Assembly: GCF_034927245.1 (NCBI RefSeq)
Contig: NZ_JAYFQK010000038.1
Span: 151,054 to 215,053, forward strand
Length of the DNA stretch: 64,000 bases
From: Desulfitobacterium_A sp034927245
Lineage (GTDB): Bacteria; Bacillota; Desulfitobacteriia; Desulfitobacteriales; Desulfitobacteriaceae
Direction of reading: 5' to 3'
Below, one piece after another: positions 53,402 through 61,953 of this stretch. The notes under the pieces are model-generated. The model did not search any database. It was not told where the DNA came from and saw nothing but the letters and a program-made list of their open reading frames with translations. A program made the translations under genes and the position numbers. The first letter of the stretch is position 1. The number at the start of each line of letters is the position of its first letter.

Positions 53402-53437
53402 AAGGCGTTGTCTTTACAAAAAGGCAGCGCCTTTTTT
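53402..53437 (+). terminator. Intrinsic terminator, element hairpin 2
   Basis: AAGGCGTTGTC pairs with GGCAGCGCCTT (wobble pairs inside), followed by TTTTTT. It lies 15 bp before the ribosome site of the next small gene. Confidence 0.75.
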
Positions 53438-53463
53438 GTTTTTCTAAAGAAAGGAGCTGAACC

Positions 53464-53667
53464 ATGAAGCATGATGTAACACCAAAAGAAAAAACGGGGG
53501 CCGAAGAAAACGCTCCACCTGCAAAGCATTCCCTGCCTCTGCCTGAAGATACCGCTCGCTGTGTCGGCTGTCCTTATCCCAGCGTCGGCTTTATCTGCTG
53601 GAGTACCGACGGCTCCTGCATGAGAACCGACGTTGAGAAAATCAGCCGCCGGGGCAAAGGGAGGTGA
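53464..53667 (+). CDS. Small Cys-rich protein
   Basis: A 67-residue protein starting at ATG with AAAGGAGCTG upstream. The four Cys in RCVGCPYPSVGFICW and GSCMRTD suggest a small zinc or iron-sulfur site. The C-terminus is basic (KISRRGKGR). It ends 4 bp before the methylase start and overlaps its ribosome site, so the two are probably coupled. Function unknown. Confidence 0.55.
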   Translation: MKHDVTPKEKTGAEENAPPAKHSLPLPEDTARCVGCPYPSVGFICWSTDGSCMRTDVEKISRRGKGR

Positions 53668-53671
53668 TATA

Positions 53672-54607
53672 TTGAACAGCATTATCAGTTGGGTGGGCGG
53701 CAAAAAGGCTCTGCGGGATATGATCTATCAGCGTATGCCTAAGGAATTCGGACGGTACATTGAGGTCTTCGGCGGCGGAGGCTGGGTGCTGTTCGGACGG
53801 TCTCCGGACGCCGCTATGGAGGTCTACAACGATTTTAATTCCGACCTGGCAAATCTGTTCCGCTGCGTCCGCGACCGCCCCTTTGCTCTGCTTAAGGAGC
53901 TGAATTTCTTTCCGCTAAATGGACGGGATGAATTTAATGTCCTAAAAAAATATCTGGAGAAGGAGGAATTCACAAACGAGTATCTGCAAGAGGAACTGGA
54001 TATCGCACAAAGGGTTCTCAGCGAACCGCAGTTTGAAGAAATCAAGCCGGTCCTTCTTGAAAATGCTCAGATGAACGATGTCAAACGCGCCGCTGCCTTT
54101 TACCGTCTCATCCGGTTAAGCTACGGAAGCGGCTGCACCAGCTACGGATGCCAGCCCTTCGATATCCGGAAAACCTTTCACCTTCTCTGGCAAGGCAGCC
54201 GGAGGCTCAAGGATACGGTCATTGAGAACAAGGACTTTGAAGCTCTGATTAAGCAGTATGACCGTGAAAATGCCTTCATCTATTGCGACCCGCCATATTA
54301 TCAGACGGAAGGGCACTACGCCGTGGAATTTAAGAAAGACGATCACTACCGTTTGCGGGACACTCTTGCATCCTGCCAGGGTAAATGGTTAGTCAGCTAT
54401 AACGACTGCGAATTCATTCGAGAGCTGTACAAGGTCTTTAACATTGAAGCGGTCAGCCGAATCAACAACCTTGCCCAGCGCTATGACAACGGCAGCGAAT
54501 ATGCTGAAGTCCTGATCTCTAACTACGACACCGGCGAGAGGCTGCAGGACATGCCGTCCCAGATGAATCTCTTCGACTCCGAACTGTTACTTGACCCACA
54601 ACTATAA
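53672..54607 (+). CDS. D12-class N6-adenine DNA methyltransferase (Dam-like)
   Basis: A 311-residue Dam-family enzyme. It has the N-terminal SAM motif SWVGGKKALRDMI, EVFGGGGWVLF, the DNDF-equivalent YNDFNSDL and the catalytic DPPYY. The start is TTG 53672 with GGGAGGTG 7 bp upstream. No restriction endonuclease is adjacent, so it is likely an orphan methylase that protects the element from host restriction or marks its DNA. The recognition sequence cannot be read here. Confidence 0.88.
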   Translation: MNSIISWVGGKKALRDMIYQRMPKEFGRYIEVFGGGGWVLFGRSPDAAMEVYNDFNSDLANLFRCVRDRPFALLKELNFFPLNGRDEFNVLKKYLEKEEFTNEYLQEELDIAQRVLSEPQFEEIKPVLLENAQMNDVKRAAAFYRLIRLSYGSGCTSYGCQPFDIRKTFHLLWQGSRRLKDTVIENKDFEALIKQYDRENAFIYCDPPYYQTEGHYAVEFKKDDHYRLRDTLASCQGKWLVSYNDCEFIRELYKVFNIEAVSRINNLAQRYDNGSEYAEVLISNYDTGERLQDMPSQMNLFDSELLLDPQL

Positions 54608-54645
54608 CCCCATCACGGGGGTTAATAAAAAGGAGGAACAACCTA

Positions 54646-55104
54646 ATGAAAATCATTAAAATCAAGTCTTATGTAGACAAAAATGGCCAGATTGTCCTTT
54701 CTTCAGAAGCCGTAGGCAATGCTGGGCTGAAGCCTGGGGATGAGATATGCTACACCATGATGGTACAGGAGGAAGTAAATCACCACTGCCCTCTGGTTCT
54801 TATCACATCCCAGGGAGTGGAGATTGCCGTCCCTCTCTTTGAATTGCAGAAGGATGATGAGAAATTCTCTCTGGATTATGAGCTTCCGGAGGACGAACTG
54901 CATATACCCCACGAACTGCTGGAGTCTGCGGACATCCCATTAGACAGCGACTTGGATGTAATTAGTGCCGAGGGTGCCATTGTCATCGTTCCGTCGGATA
55001 TCCTTGATCGTCTGCCGGACGAGCTGCGTGGGCTCTTCGAGGATCTTGGCATAGACCCCAGCACCGTTCGTGACGTTATGAGAAAGGAGGGATACTTCGT
55101 ATGA
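54646..55104 (+). CDS. AbrB-like domain protein, putative regulator
   Basis: A 152-residue protein. Residues 1-45 read like a swapped-hairpin AbrB/SpoVT segment (KSYVDKNGQIVLSSEAV, then AGLKPGDEICYTM). The rest is acidic and ends with a DRLPDELRGLFEDLGI helix. ATG 54646 follows AAAGGAGG. Its stop overlaps the next gene, which is a clearer AbrB protein, so the two may form a heteromer. A short hairpin (AACCCC with GGGGTT) precedes it without a T tract. Confidence 0.5.
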   Translation: MKIIKIKSYVDKNGQIVLSSEAVGNAGLKPGDEICYTMMVQEEVNHHCPLVLITSQGVEIAVPLFELQKDDEKFSLDYELPEDELHIPHELLESADIPLDSDLDVISAEGAIVIVPSDILDRLPDELRGLFEDLGIDPSTVRDVMRKEGYFV

Positions 55105-55397
55105 AAACAAAGCCCATTTATAAAATCGTAGATGACAAGGGGCGTGTATTGATTCCAAAGGCACTTCGTACTGCTGCCGAAATGGAGCATGGAGATATCG
55201 TGCGCCTCGGAATCCTGCAGGGTGTCATAACGGCAAAAAAGGTTGATCTTATTGAGATCGGCGACCAGTCTCCGGAGGCTGTAGAAGCATTTGTGCGTGC
55301 CGCCATCCGCGATATGCCGGAGGAAACATTGATATCCATCGCCGCAAAGCTGCTGGACATAATCGAAAAAAGAAAGGGGCCGATTCGCCTTGACTGA
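55101..55397 (+). CDS. AbrB/MazE/SpoVT-family DNA-binding protein
   Basis: A 98-residue protein. Residues about 5-45 form the AbrB-type fold (YKIVDDKGRVLIPKALR, then AEMEHGDIVRLG). The C-terminal half is helical. ATG 55101 overlaps the upstream stop (ATGA) with GAAAGGAGG ahead. No toxin gene is adjacent, so a transcriptional role inside the element is more likely than an antitoxin role. Confidence 0.72.
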   Translation: MKTKPIYKIVDDKGRVLIPKALRTAAEMEHGDIVRLGILQGVITAKKVDLIEIGDQSPEAVEAFVRAAIRDMPEETLISIAAKLLDIIEKRKGPIRLD

Positions 55398-55977
55398 GAA
55401 AGAGTTATTCACACAAGAGGACTGTTTGCAAACCGGATATGACATGCCCATCAACGGCAAAGTTATTTTACTCCGGACTTCCTCCTTGTCTGCAGAACAT
55501 CGGAACGCAAAGCATCAGCTATGCTACTGCACTGGAGGAAACGGCAGCAATCCCAATCCCATCGGACGGTCCGTTTTCACAGTTTCACTTGCGGACGGAG
55601 AGAAAGTCCGCTGGAACAGAAGCGACGTGCTTGGCATTGCAAAGCCGGAGATTCTGTCTGACCACGCCCGGCTCCAGCTCTCGCAGATCCGTCCGGCTGA
55701 TGCGTTGGATCTGAAAAGCCATGAGCCTCAGTACAGCGGCTATTGCTTTCTGCCGGATGGAAGATATACCTCCGGCGTGTGGCTGTGCAGCACTAAGGAG
55801 GTGCAGGACTACATCGAGATGCAGAAGGACTACCAGCACCGTGTGATGATCTGCGACCGGGATGACTTCTGCGTATTTGAAATGATTGACGGAAAGCTTA
55901 TTCATCCGTCGCCGGAGGTCTTGGAAACCTTCTTCAAAGGGCAGCAGGAGCAGGGCGGAATGGAGCTGAAGCTATGA
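55390..55977 (+). CDS. Hypothetical mobile-element protein
   Basis: A 195-residue soluble protein that I do not recognise. The TTG start at 55390 lies inside the end of the AbrB gene, so translation is coupled. It contains a CYCTGGNGSNPN loop and an acidic basic-alternating C-terminus ending GGMELKL. The two Cys with a Gly/Asn loop could bind a metal. It is followed by a terminator. Confidence 0.5.
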   Translation: MTEKELFTQEDCLQTGYDMPINGKVILLRTSSLSAEHRNAKHQLCYCTGGNGSNPNPIGRSVFTVSLADGEKVRWNRSDVLGIAKPEILSDHARLQLSQIRPADALDLKSHEPQYSGYCFLPDGRYTSGVWLCSTKEVQDYIEMQKDYQHRVMICDRDDFCVFEMIDGKLIHPSPEVLETFFKGQQEQGGMELKL

Positions 55978-55995
55978 AAATAATAAGGACTTAAG

Positions 55996-56025
55996 ACCGG
56001 AGTCAGATTGTGATTCCGGTTTTTT
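55996..56025 (+). terminator. Intrinsic terminator, element hairpin 3
   Basis: ACCGGAGTCA pairs with TGATTCCGGT (one G-U, 5-nt loop) followed by six T. It lies 35 bp before the giant surface-protein start. Confidence 0.85.
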
Positions 56026-56059
56026 CGTTAAAAAAATTTAAAGAAAGGACTGAAAAACC

Positions 56060-59000
56060 ATGAAACAGAAAGAAAAACTCATCGGCATACTTGCCATTGT
56101 TCTCCTTCTCCTGGTGTGCGGCGGTATCTACACAGCGTACCGCCTGCACCCGGAAAAGTTCATTGGCCAAGGCGAAATCATCACACGCGGAGAATTTGCC
56201 GCCATCCTGGTGAGGGATATTCCGCTAGATAGCTCAAACACGGAAAAAGACCCGCCCAGCTTTTCTGACATCGACGGCCACTGGTCGGAGAAAAACATTG
56301 AGGCGCTTATTAACGCAGGAATTATCGACCCTGCCGATTACCCTGACGGCTTCCGCCCAGATGATCCCATCACCCGCGCAGAAATCATCAAGATGCTGGT
56401 GAGAGCGGAGGGCAAGGACGAGGAAGCGGAAAACACTGAGGGGCACAGCGGTTATAAAGATCAGGCGGACATAAAGGATAAGGACAAGGGCTTTGTCATC
56501 ATCGGCCGCGAGGATGGAATCATCGGGGATACGGATGACAATAAAATCCATCCCAACGATCCGGTTACCAAGGGCGACGCAGAGGATATGATCGACAAGG
56601 TCACGCCGAAGCCGACTGAACCAACGCCAGCTGCACCATCACAGACTCCGGGCGCACCGACACCGAGTCCTGTGCCTGACCCCACGCAGCAGCCAGTGCC
56701 CGCACCGGCGAATCCGGGTGAAGGTAAGCCAGCCCCAACTCCTACACCGACTCCTACGCCAACGCCAACGCCAGGCAATCTGGGAGGCGGTTCGGGTGGC
56801 GGCTCATATTACCCGCCTGCACAGGTGCGGTTTGAGCTTCCTGAAACTTCTCATACCGACAGCGAAATTAAGGTGATGCCCATCTGGAAGTACATGAAAA
56901 GCTACACCTGGACGCTGACTAAAACAGCCGTCGACGGCTCCCAGCAGCCTATGGAGCTGGTGGACGCAGTCAGCGGCAGTCTCGGTCTGGAGGGCGGCAC
57001 CATTCAATTTAAGGAGGACGGGCAGTATACGCTGACCGCCATAGCCAAGAACGCCAGAGGAAAAGAAACTGAACTGTCCAAGCAGATCAAGGTATATCCG
57101 GTTATTGACCTGAGCTTTGACCTGCCTGAAACCACCCGTACAGACAAATCAATAACGCTTACTTTCCTTTTGGATAAGCTCTACGGTCACGACATTACAT
57201 GGACAGCAGCGAAGGATGGTGAAACCGTCCAGCCTGCTGACATTTTGGAAGGAACGCTCGGGAATGAGGGCGGCACCTTCGTGTTCAGGAACAAGGGTGA
57301 ATATACACTGACAGCATCCATAACCGACGATACCGGACGTGTTTTCACTCATAGTGAAAGTACCAGGGTCTATCCTGTGATCGGAATTTCCATTGACCTG
57401 CCGGCAGCTTCTCATACGGATAAAACTCTTGAAGTCAAAACTGTGCTGATAGAATCTGATGGACTAAGCGTGACTTGGAACCTTGCCAAGAATGGTGAAG
57501 CAGCAGTGCTCGCTGATGAAGCAGAAGGCAGCCTCACAGATGAAGGCGGTACCATCCGCTTCAAGGACAAGGGCGTATATATGCTCACCGGAACGCTCAC
57601 CGATGAAACCGGCAGAGCCTTTGAAGCCTCCAAGACAATTACGATTTATCCGGTAGGTTCTATCGGCTTCTATGTACCGGAAATCACCCATACCGATAAA
57701 ACTGTCCGTGTGGAAACCCGCTTTGAAAACCTCGGCAACGCCGTAATTCAGTGGTCGCTGATGAAGGACGGCAAGGACGTTGCCCTTGCCGATGCGTTTC
57801 AGGGCGAGCTGACCAACGAGGGCGGCTACATTCGCTTCATTAATAAAGGAGAGTATGTTCTTAAAGCAGCCTTCACCGATCCCGCAGGAAGAACCTACAG
57901 TTACACCGCACCGGTCAAGGTCTATCCGGTTCCGAGCATCTCCTATACTCTGCCGGAAACCGCACACACCGATACTGCTGTCAAGGTGCTTACGGAAACC
58001 TCGGAGCTTAATGGGCTGAATGTGGAGTGGCTGTTGGAGAACGGCTTCGGATTCCAAGATTGGGACACATATATCGACGGCTCACTGGGCAACAGCGGCG
58101 GCTCCATACGCTTCAAGCATGCCGGAACCTACGAACTGATCGCAAGAATCACCGACGAAACAGGGCGGGTATTCCTGTTCGAGAACGGCGGAAGGATTGA
58201 AGTCCTGGCGGTGCTGAGCATTTCCTTTGAGCTCCCGGAAGCCACGCATACCGACCGCATCATTGATTTAAGGACTCGCGGCAACAACAACGTGCTGCCG
58301 GTGGAATGGACACTCACCAAAGACGGCAAGACGGCTGAGCTTTCCGACGTTATGGAGGGAAGCCTCAATGCCTACGGCGGGAAAATTCGCTTCACGCAAA
58401 CCGGAGATTACACCTTAACCGCCTCCATGACGGACGCGCTGGGCAGGGAGTTCTCCTACAGTGTTTCCACTACGGTCTGCCCGATCCCGTCAATTTCTCT
58501 CGAACTGCCGCAAGTTTGGTACGTGGGTGAAGCCGGAACAGTCAGCGTCAGCGGAACGGATCTGGAAAACCTCACCGCAAGCTGGATTGTTATCAAGGAT
58601 GACGGCGGTGCTGAACCTTACTCCGAGTATGCAGCAGGTACTTTGACTAAAGCTGGCGGCATCCTTACCTTCCTTGGAAAGGGACAGTACGAGCTGGCCC
58701 TGACCATGACGGATCCTACCGGCCGAACCTTTGTCCGGAGCAGAAGCTTCACGGTTTATCCCATCCCGCAGATGTCCATCGAACTCCCGTCTTTCAGCTA
58801 CAGCGGGGATTCCATTGCTGTGACTGCATCCGGCGCTGAGCTTGACGTAACTAAAATAGCTTGGCTTCTTTCTGTGGATGGCGGTCAGCCAAAACCTTAT
58901 GATCAATATGCGACAGGCTCGGTCGGAGCAGACGGCGGCAATGTTGAAATCAGCACGAATAAAACCATGGCTGTGAAGCTGATCGCCGAGGCGACGGATG

Positions 59001-60133
59001 TGAACGGCAGGGAATTCACCTTTGCTTCCAACACAGCAACAGTCAAGCCGATCGCCAGCTTCCCGTTCACCGTCCCGTCCTCTATTCACATCGGCGGCAA
59101 TATTAATGTGTCCCTGCCGGCCGTATCCGGACTGGAGGGCAGAAGCCTTGTATGGTCGCTGACCAAAGACGGAAGCACGGCGTCCTATTCCGGAACCTTG
59201 TCAAACAGTGGCGGCACCATTTCTATCAGCGTGCCCGGCAGCTATGTCCTGACCGCAAGCACGACAGACAGTGAAGGCAGAACCTTTACCTATTCCCAGA
59301 GCATCACCATCACCAACACCGCGCCGAACAAACCCACCGGAAGCGCAACGGTTACAAGGACAGCGCAAAACGGCAAGCTGTTGGTCAACCTTTCGGCCTC
59401 TGCCAGCGATTCGGACGGAGATTCCGTAACTCTTGAATACTCCGGCAGAACAGCAGACAGCTATTATCCCGTGGGTACCCATACCGTAAAGGTCAGGGCA
59501 AAGGACGTATGGGGGATGTATTCCGACTGGACGGATATCACCTTTACTGTAGCGAACTCTGCTCCCACAACGCCGGTGATTACCCGTACCCCTGACGGCA
59601 ACAGCATCGCTCCCGGCGTAGCAATCACCATCACAGCATCCAGTTCCGATCCTGATGGCGATGCAATCACCTATGTTTGGGAAGGCCGTCCTGCACAGAC
59701 CAGCACTTCCTATCCGTTGGGCAAAAATGTTGTCCGCGTGAAAGCTGTTGACTCCAATGGAGCCGAATCGCCCTGGACAGCTATTGTATTCTTTGTGGCC
59801 GATCCGAACAGAGGCGGCGGCATGACGCTGACTGGCCCTGAATCGGTGATTCTTGAACAAGGAATTGCAGGGGCGACTATTACCAGCTATACATTTACAG
59901 TGCCGCCCGTTTCCGGACATTCCGGCAACGACTATGGCAGAGTGCGCGGCTATAACAAGCTGACAGGACGGTGGGACCAGCTGGACTACGGCACAACCAC
60001 CAATGGCATCACCTTCAGCCGCAGTCTGTCGCCGGGCATCTACAGCCAGCTGGAGTTCTACTATTACACCAACCACGACTGTATGTACAACAAGTCGAAC
60101 ATCACTTATTCCGTCAACTTCTATTTTGAATAA
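56060..60133 (+). CDS. Giant cell-surface protein with SLH segment and tandem Ig-like repeats
   Basis: A 1357-residue exported protein. A signal/anchor helix is at about 7-27 (LIGILAIVLLLLVCGGIYTAY). An SLH-like region follows (about 38-165, FSDIDGHWSEKNIEALINAGII), then a Pro/Thr linker with six TP repeats (about 180-250). Nine tandem units of about 91-94 residues run from about residue 256 to 1090, each opening with F-x-L-P-E-T-x-H-T-D and ending near D-x-T-G-R. Two further Ig-like domains come at about 1095-1255 with SDSDGD and SSDPDGD calcium-type loops, then a C-terminal domain. No LPxTG motif is seen. Probably an adhesin or stalk on the cell surface. Confidence 0.8.
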   Translation: MKQKEKLIGILAIVLLLLVCGGIYTAYRLHPEKFIGQGEIITRGEFAAILVRDIPLDSSNTEKDPPSFSDIDGHWSEKNIEALINAGIIDPADYPDGFRPDDPITRAEIIKMLVRAEGKDEEAENTEGHSGYKDQADIKDKDKGFVIIGREDGIIGDTDDNKIHPNDPVTKGDAEDMIDKVTPKPTEPTPAAPSQTPGAPTPSPVPDPTQQPVPAPANPGEGKPAPTPTPTPTPTPTPGNLGGGSGGGSYYPPAQVRFELPETSHTDSEIKVMPIWKYMKSYTWTLTKTAVDGSQQPMELVDAVSGSLGLEGGTIQFKEDGQYTLTAIAKNARGKETELSKQIKVYPVIDLSFDLPETTRTDKSITLTFLLDKLYGHDITWTAAKDGETVQPADILEGTLGNEGGTFVFRNKGEYTLTASITDDTGRVFTHSESTRVYPVIGISIDLPAASHTDKTLEVKTVLIESDGLSVTWNLAKNGEAAVLADEAEGSLTDEGGTIRFKDKGVYMLTGTLTDETGRAFEASKTITIYPVGSIGFYVPEITHTDKTVRVETRFENLGNAVIQWSLMKDGKDVALADAFQGELTNEGGYIRFINKGEYVLKAAFTDPAGRTYSYTAPVKVYPVPSISYTLPETAHTDTAVKVLTETSELNGLNVEWLLENGFGFQDWDTYIDGSLGNSGGSIRFKHAGTYELIARITDETGRVFLFENGGRIEVLAVLSISFELPEATHTDRIIDLRTRGNNNVLPVEWTLTKDGKTAELSDVMEGSLNAYGGKIRFTQTGDYTLTASMTDALGREFSYSVSTTVCPIPSISLELPQVWYVGEAGTVSVSGTDLENLTASWIVIKDDGGAEPYSEYAAGTLTKAGGILTFLGKGQYELALTMTDPTGRTFVRSRSFTVYPIPQMSIELPSFSYSGDSIAVTASGAELDVTKIAWLLSVDGGQPKPYDQYATGSVGADGGNVEISTNKTMAVKLIAEATDVNGREFTFASNTATVKPIASFPFTVPSSIHIGGNINVSLPAVSGLEGRSLVWSLTKDGSTASYSGTLSNSGGTISISVPGSYVLTASTTDSEGRTFTYSQSITITNTAPNKPTGSATVTRTAQNGKLLVNLSASASDSDGDSVTLEYSGRTADSYYPVGTHTVKVRAKDVWGMYSDWTDITFTVANSAPTTPVITRTPDGNSIAPGVAITITASSSDPDGDAITYVWEGRPAQTSTSYPLGKNVVRVKAVDSNGAESPWTAIVFFVADPNRGGGMTLTGPESVILEQGIAGATITSYTFTVPPVSGHSGNDYGRVRGYNKLTGRWDQLDYGTTTNGITFSRSLSPGIYSQLEFYYYTNHDCMYNKSNITYSVNFYFE
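56827..59340 (+). repeat. Nine tandem coding repeats of about 275-290 bp
   Basis: Unit starts lie near 56827, 57115, 57391, 57664, 57940, 58222, 58495, 58777 and 59062. The first six keep the HTD motif; the last three have lost it (for example VWYVG and SFSYSG), so the array has diverged toward its 3' end. Confidence 0.75.
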
Positions 60134-60166
60134 TACGGCAAGCCCAATGCCGGGAAAGGAGGTTCT

Positions 60167-60724
60167 ATGAACGCTGTTCAGATCAGAGGCAAGCTCATCC
60201 AATACTACGGTAACAAGGCGGGTTATATCGAAAAGGGTAAGGCTATAGTCGATCCGCTGTTTAAAACCGAGCAGCTCCAATCGTATCTTGCAAAGCAGGG
60301 ATTGGAGGCGGAGTGGAGAGACGGCGTCCATGAAGGATTGGCAAAAGGTAATATTGACCCGGAAAGCGGCGGTCGGCTCCTCAAAAGCTGCCGCATCTGG
60401 CAGCTCAAGCCGGAAGCGGACGTCATGATGAAATTCATCGGGTATGACGAGCTTCTTGAGCGTTTTGGAGAGCCTGACCCAAATAACTACCAGGCGGTCT
60501 ATGACGGAGAAGTGGAAACGAACAATCTGGATGAACTCTTCGCCAAATTCAACCTCAGCCACCCGACCGGCTATGAGGGGCATAGCCTCTCCATGTCGGA
60601 TGTGGTGGAGCTGTATGACAGTTCGGGCAGCACCTTTCACTATGTGGACCGCTTCGGCTTTAAGGAAATTTCCTTCCAGCCTCCGGAGCAGGAGTTCTAC
60701 CAAGGTCCGACAATGAGTCTGTAA
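60167..60724 (+). CDS. YodL-like domain protein of the mobile element
   Basis: A 185-residue soluble protein. The C-terminal third has the YodL-like signature HSLSMSDVVELYDSSG followed by FHYVDRFGFKEI, a domain common in large proteins of clostridial conjugative elements. The N-terminus (KTEQLQSYLAKQGLEAEWRDGV) is unassigned. AAAGGAGG precedes ATG 60167. It could bind nucleic acid or act in transfer; the role is not known. Confidence 0.6.
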   Translation: MNAVQIRGKLIQYYGNKAGYIEKGKAIVDPLFKTEQLQSYLAKQGLEAEWRDGVHEGLAKGNIDPESGGRLLKSCRIWQLKPEADVMMKFIGYDELLERFGEPDPNNYQAVYDGEVETNNLDELFAKFNLSHPTGYEGHSLSMSDVVELYDSSGSTFHYVDRFGFKEISFQPPEQEFYQGPTMSL

Positions 60725-60825
60725 GACACATCATCTGCAGCCGGAAGCCTGTTTTTTAATTCCAGGGCTTTCTTCATGCGGATGAAGCACAGGAATACAA
60801 AATGGATAAATTTCACGGGGAACTT

Positions 60826-60854
60826 AACACCGGCATAAACCACCGGTGTTTTTT
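60826..60854 (+). terminator. Intrinsic terminator, element hairpin 4
   Basis: AACACCGG pairs perfectly with CCGGTGTT (9-nt loop) followed by six T. It ends 11 bp before a GGAGGTG ribosome site. Confidence 0.8.
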
Positions 60855-60869
60855 GCTGCCCAAACGGAG

Positions 60870-61229
60870 GTGATAAACACGAAGGAAGTCGAGCTGAAAT
60901 TGGATCTGATCAGAGTAGAGTGCGATCCCAATCCTCTTTTTAAGTATCAGCTTATTTACAGGGATGGAATGGCTACAGGTGTGGCGGGAGTATACAGCTT
61001 CGATGAGGATTGGTATTACCTCTACAAAGAGGACAATGAAAGATACAAGGTCAAGCGGTGCAAAAACCTGGAAGGCATTCCACCCGCCTTTACCTATAAG
61101 CAGCAGCAAAGAAGGAGGGAAGATAAACCGGACAAACAAAAACCCCTTGAGCAAAGCGCAGTAGCCGACAAACCCGCTTTGGAAGAAGTGCAGGAGCAAA
61201 GCGGCTCCTTGCTCATGGGCGGTATGTAG
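60870..61229 (+). CDS. Hypothetical mobile-element protein, start uncertain
   Basis: About 119 residues. A strong GGAGGTG lies at 60866-60872, but no ATG, GTG or TTG follows at normal spacing in this frame. The GTG at 60870 overlaps the site, the next TTG is at 60900, and the frame also opens upstream at GTG 60846 inside a terminator. The body (LDLIRVECDPNPLFKYQLIYR) looks like a folded domain and the C-terminus is Lys/Gln/Glu-rich. Function unknown. Confidence 0.45.
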   Translation: MINTKEVELKLDLIRVECDPNPLFKYQLIYRDGMATGVAGVYSFDEDWYYLYKEDNERYKVKRCKNLEGIPPAFTYKQQQRRREDKPDKQKPLEQSAVADKPALEEVQEQSGSLLMGGM

Positions 61230-61276
61230 ATCGTTTTACATTATTAATAAAAATATGAATTTGGAGGTAAATCACA

Positions 61277-61507
61277 ATGAAAAAGTCCGTAAACAAGGTA
61301 AACGCTAAGATCACGGAAAAAGTCATCATGGCTCAGACCCTTCTCCGCTCCCAGTGCGGGGAAGGCTTCGTGGATACCGCAATTAAAATTCTGATATCAG
61401 TAGTCATCGGTGCCCTCGTTCTCGGCGGACTCTACGCCCTGTTCGGCGAAACAGTTCTCCCCACGCTTAAGCAGCGCATACAGGATATGTTCAACTATGG
61501 GGGCTAA
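61277..61507 (+). CDS. Small pilin-like membrane protein
   Basis: A 76-residue protein with a Lys/Arg-rich start, a CGEGFVDTAIK segment and a single hydrophobic helix (ILISVVIGALVLGGLYAL). The Gly-Glu-Gly-Phe ahead of the helix is reminiscent of a class III prepilin cleavage site, where an A24 peptidase cuts after Gly. The next gene overlaps it and encodes such a peptidase. TTTGGAGG precedes ATG 61277. A Flp-type pilin or pseudopilin role is inferred from position and shape. Confidence 0.55.
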   Translation: MKKSVNKVNAKITEKVIMAQTLLRSQCGEGFVDTAIKILISVVIGALVLGGLYALFGETVLPTLKQRIQDMFNYGG

Positions 61508-61940
61508 GCTGGACGCTTTGATTCAGTTGATGCCGCTTGTACAGGGTGGCTTTTTTGCTGTTCTGCTGTTAGCGGCCTCTGTCTTCGACATCCGAAAGCA
61601 GATCATCCCCGACAGCCTATGCCTGGGAGTTGCCATGACCGGGCTGCTTGCCTTTGAATCGGTGAAGCTGGCCGGGCTTTTCGCCTCTGCGCTATTTTTT
61701 CTTGCCGCCCTTGCTCTGGGCGGCATGGGCGGTGGGGATATCAAGCTCATGGCGACGGCAGGGCTGGTGCTTGGCTTTAGCAAAAGCATAGCGGCCGCCG
61801 TCATTGGCTTAACCACCCTTTTGGTTTTACATGCAGTCAATACAATAATCCAAAAGCTGTGCGGGAGGGATGCTCGAAAGTCATATCCTCTCGCGCCCTT
61901 TCTTTCACTCGGCTGCCTTGCAGCCTACTTTTTATTATAA
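61497..61940 (+). CDS. A24 prepilin peptidase (CpaA/TadV-like)
   Basis: A 147-residue membrane protein with about five hydrophobic segments. The two catalytic Asp residues lie in SVFDIRKQIIPDSL and GGGDIKLMA. This minimal form without the N-terminal methylase domain is typical of Flp/Tad systems. ATG 61497 overlaps the pilin-like gene end. It should process the small pilin-like protein. Confidence 0.85.
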   Translation: MGAKLDALIQLMPLVQGGFFAVLLLAASVFDIRKQIIPDSLCLGVAMTGLLAFESVKLAGLFASALFFLAALALGGMGGGDIKLMATAGLVLGFSKSIAAAVIGLTTLLVLHAVNTIIQKLCGRDARKSYPLAPFLSLGCLAAYFLL

Positions 61941-61953
61941 GGAGGAACATTTT

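Noticed and set aside
56738..56778. Short tandem repeat that might be a CRISPR or microsatellite
   Set aside because: It encodes the Thr-Pro linker of the surface protein in frame; units are 6 bp without spacers.
59201..60703. 500-codon open frame on the minus strand
   Set aside because: It lies opposite the repeat-protein and YodL-like genes, has no ribosome site and encodes no recognisable domain; it results from the high GC third positions of the plus-strand genes.
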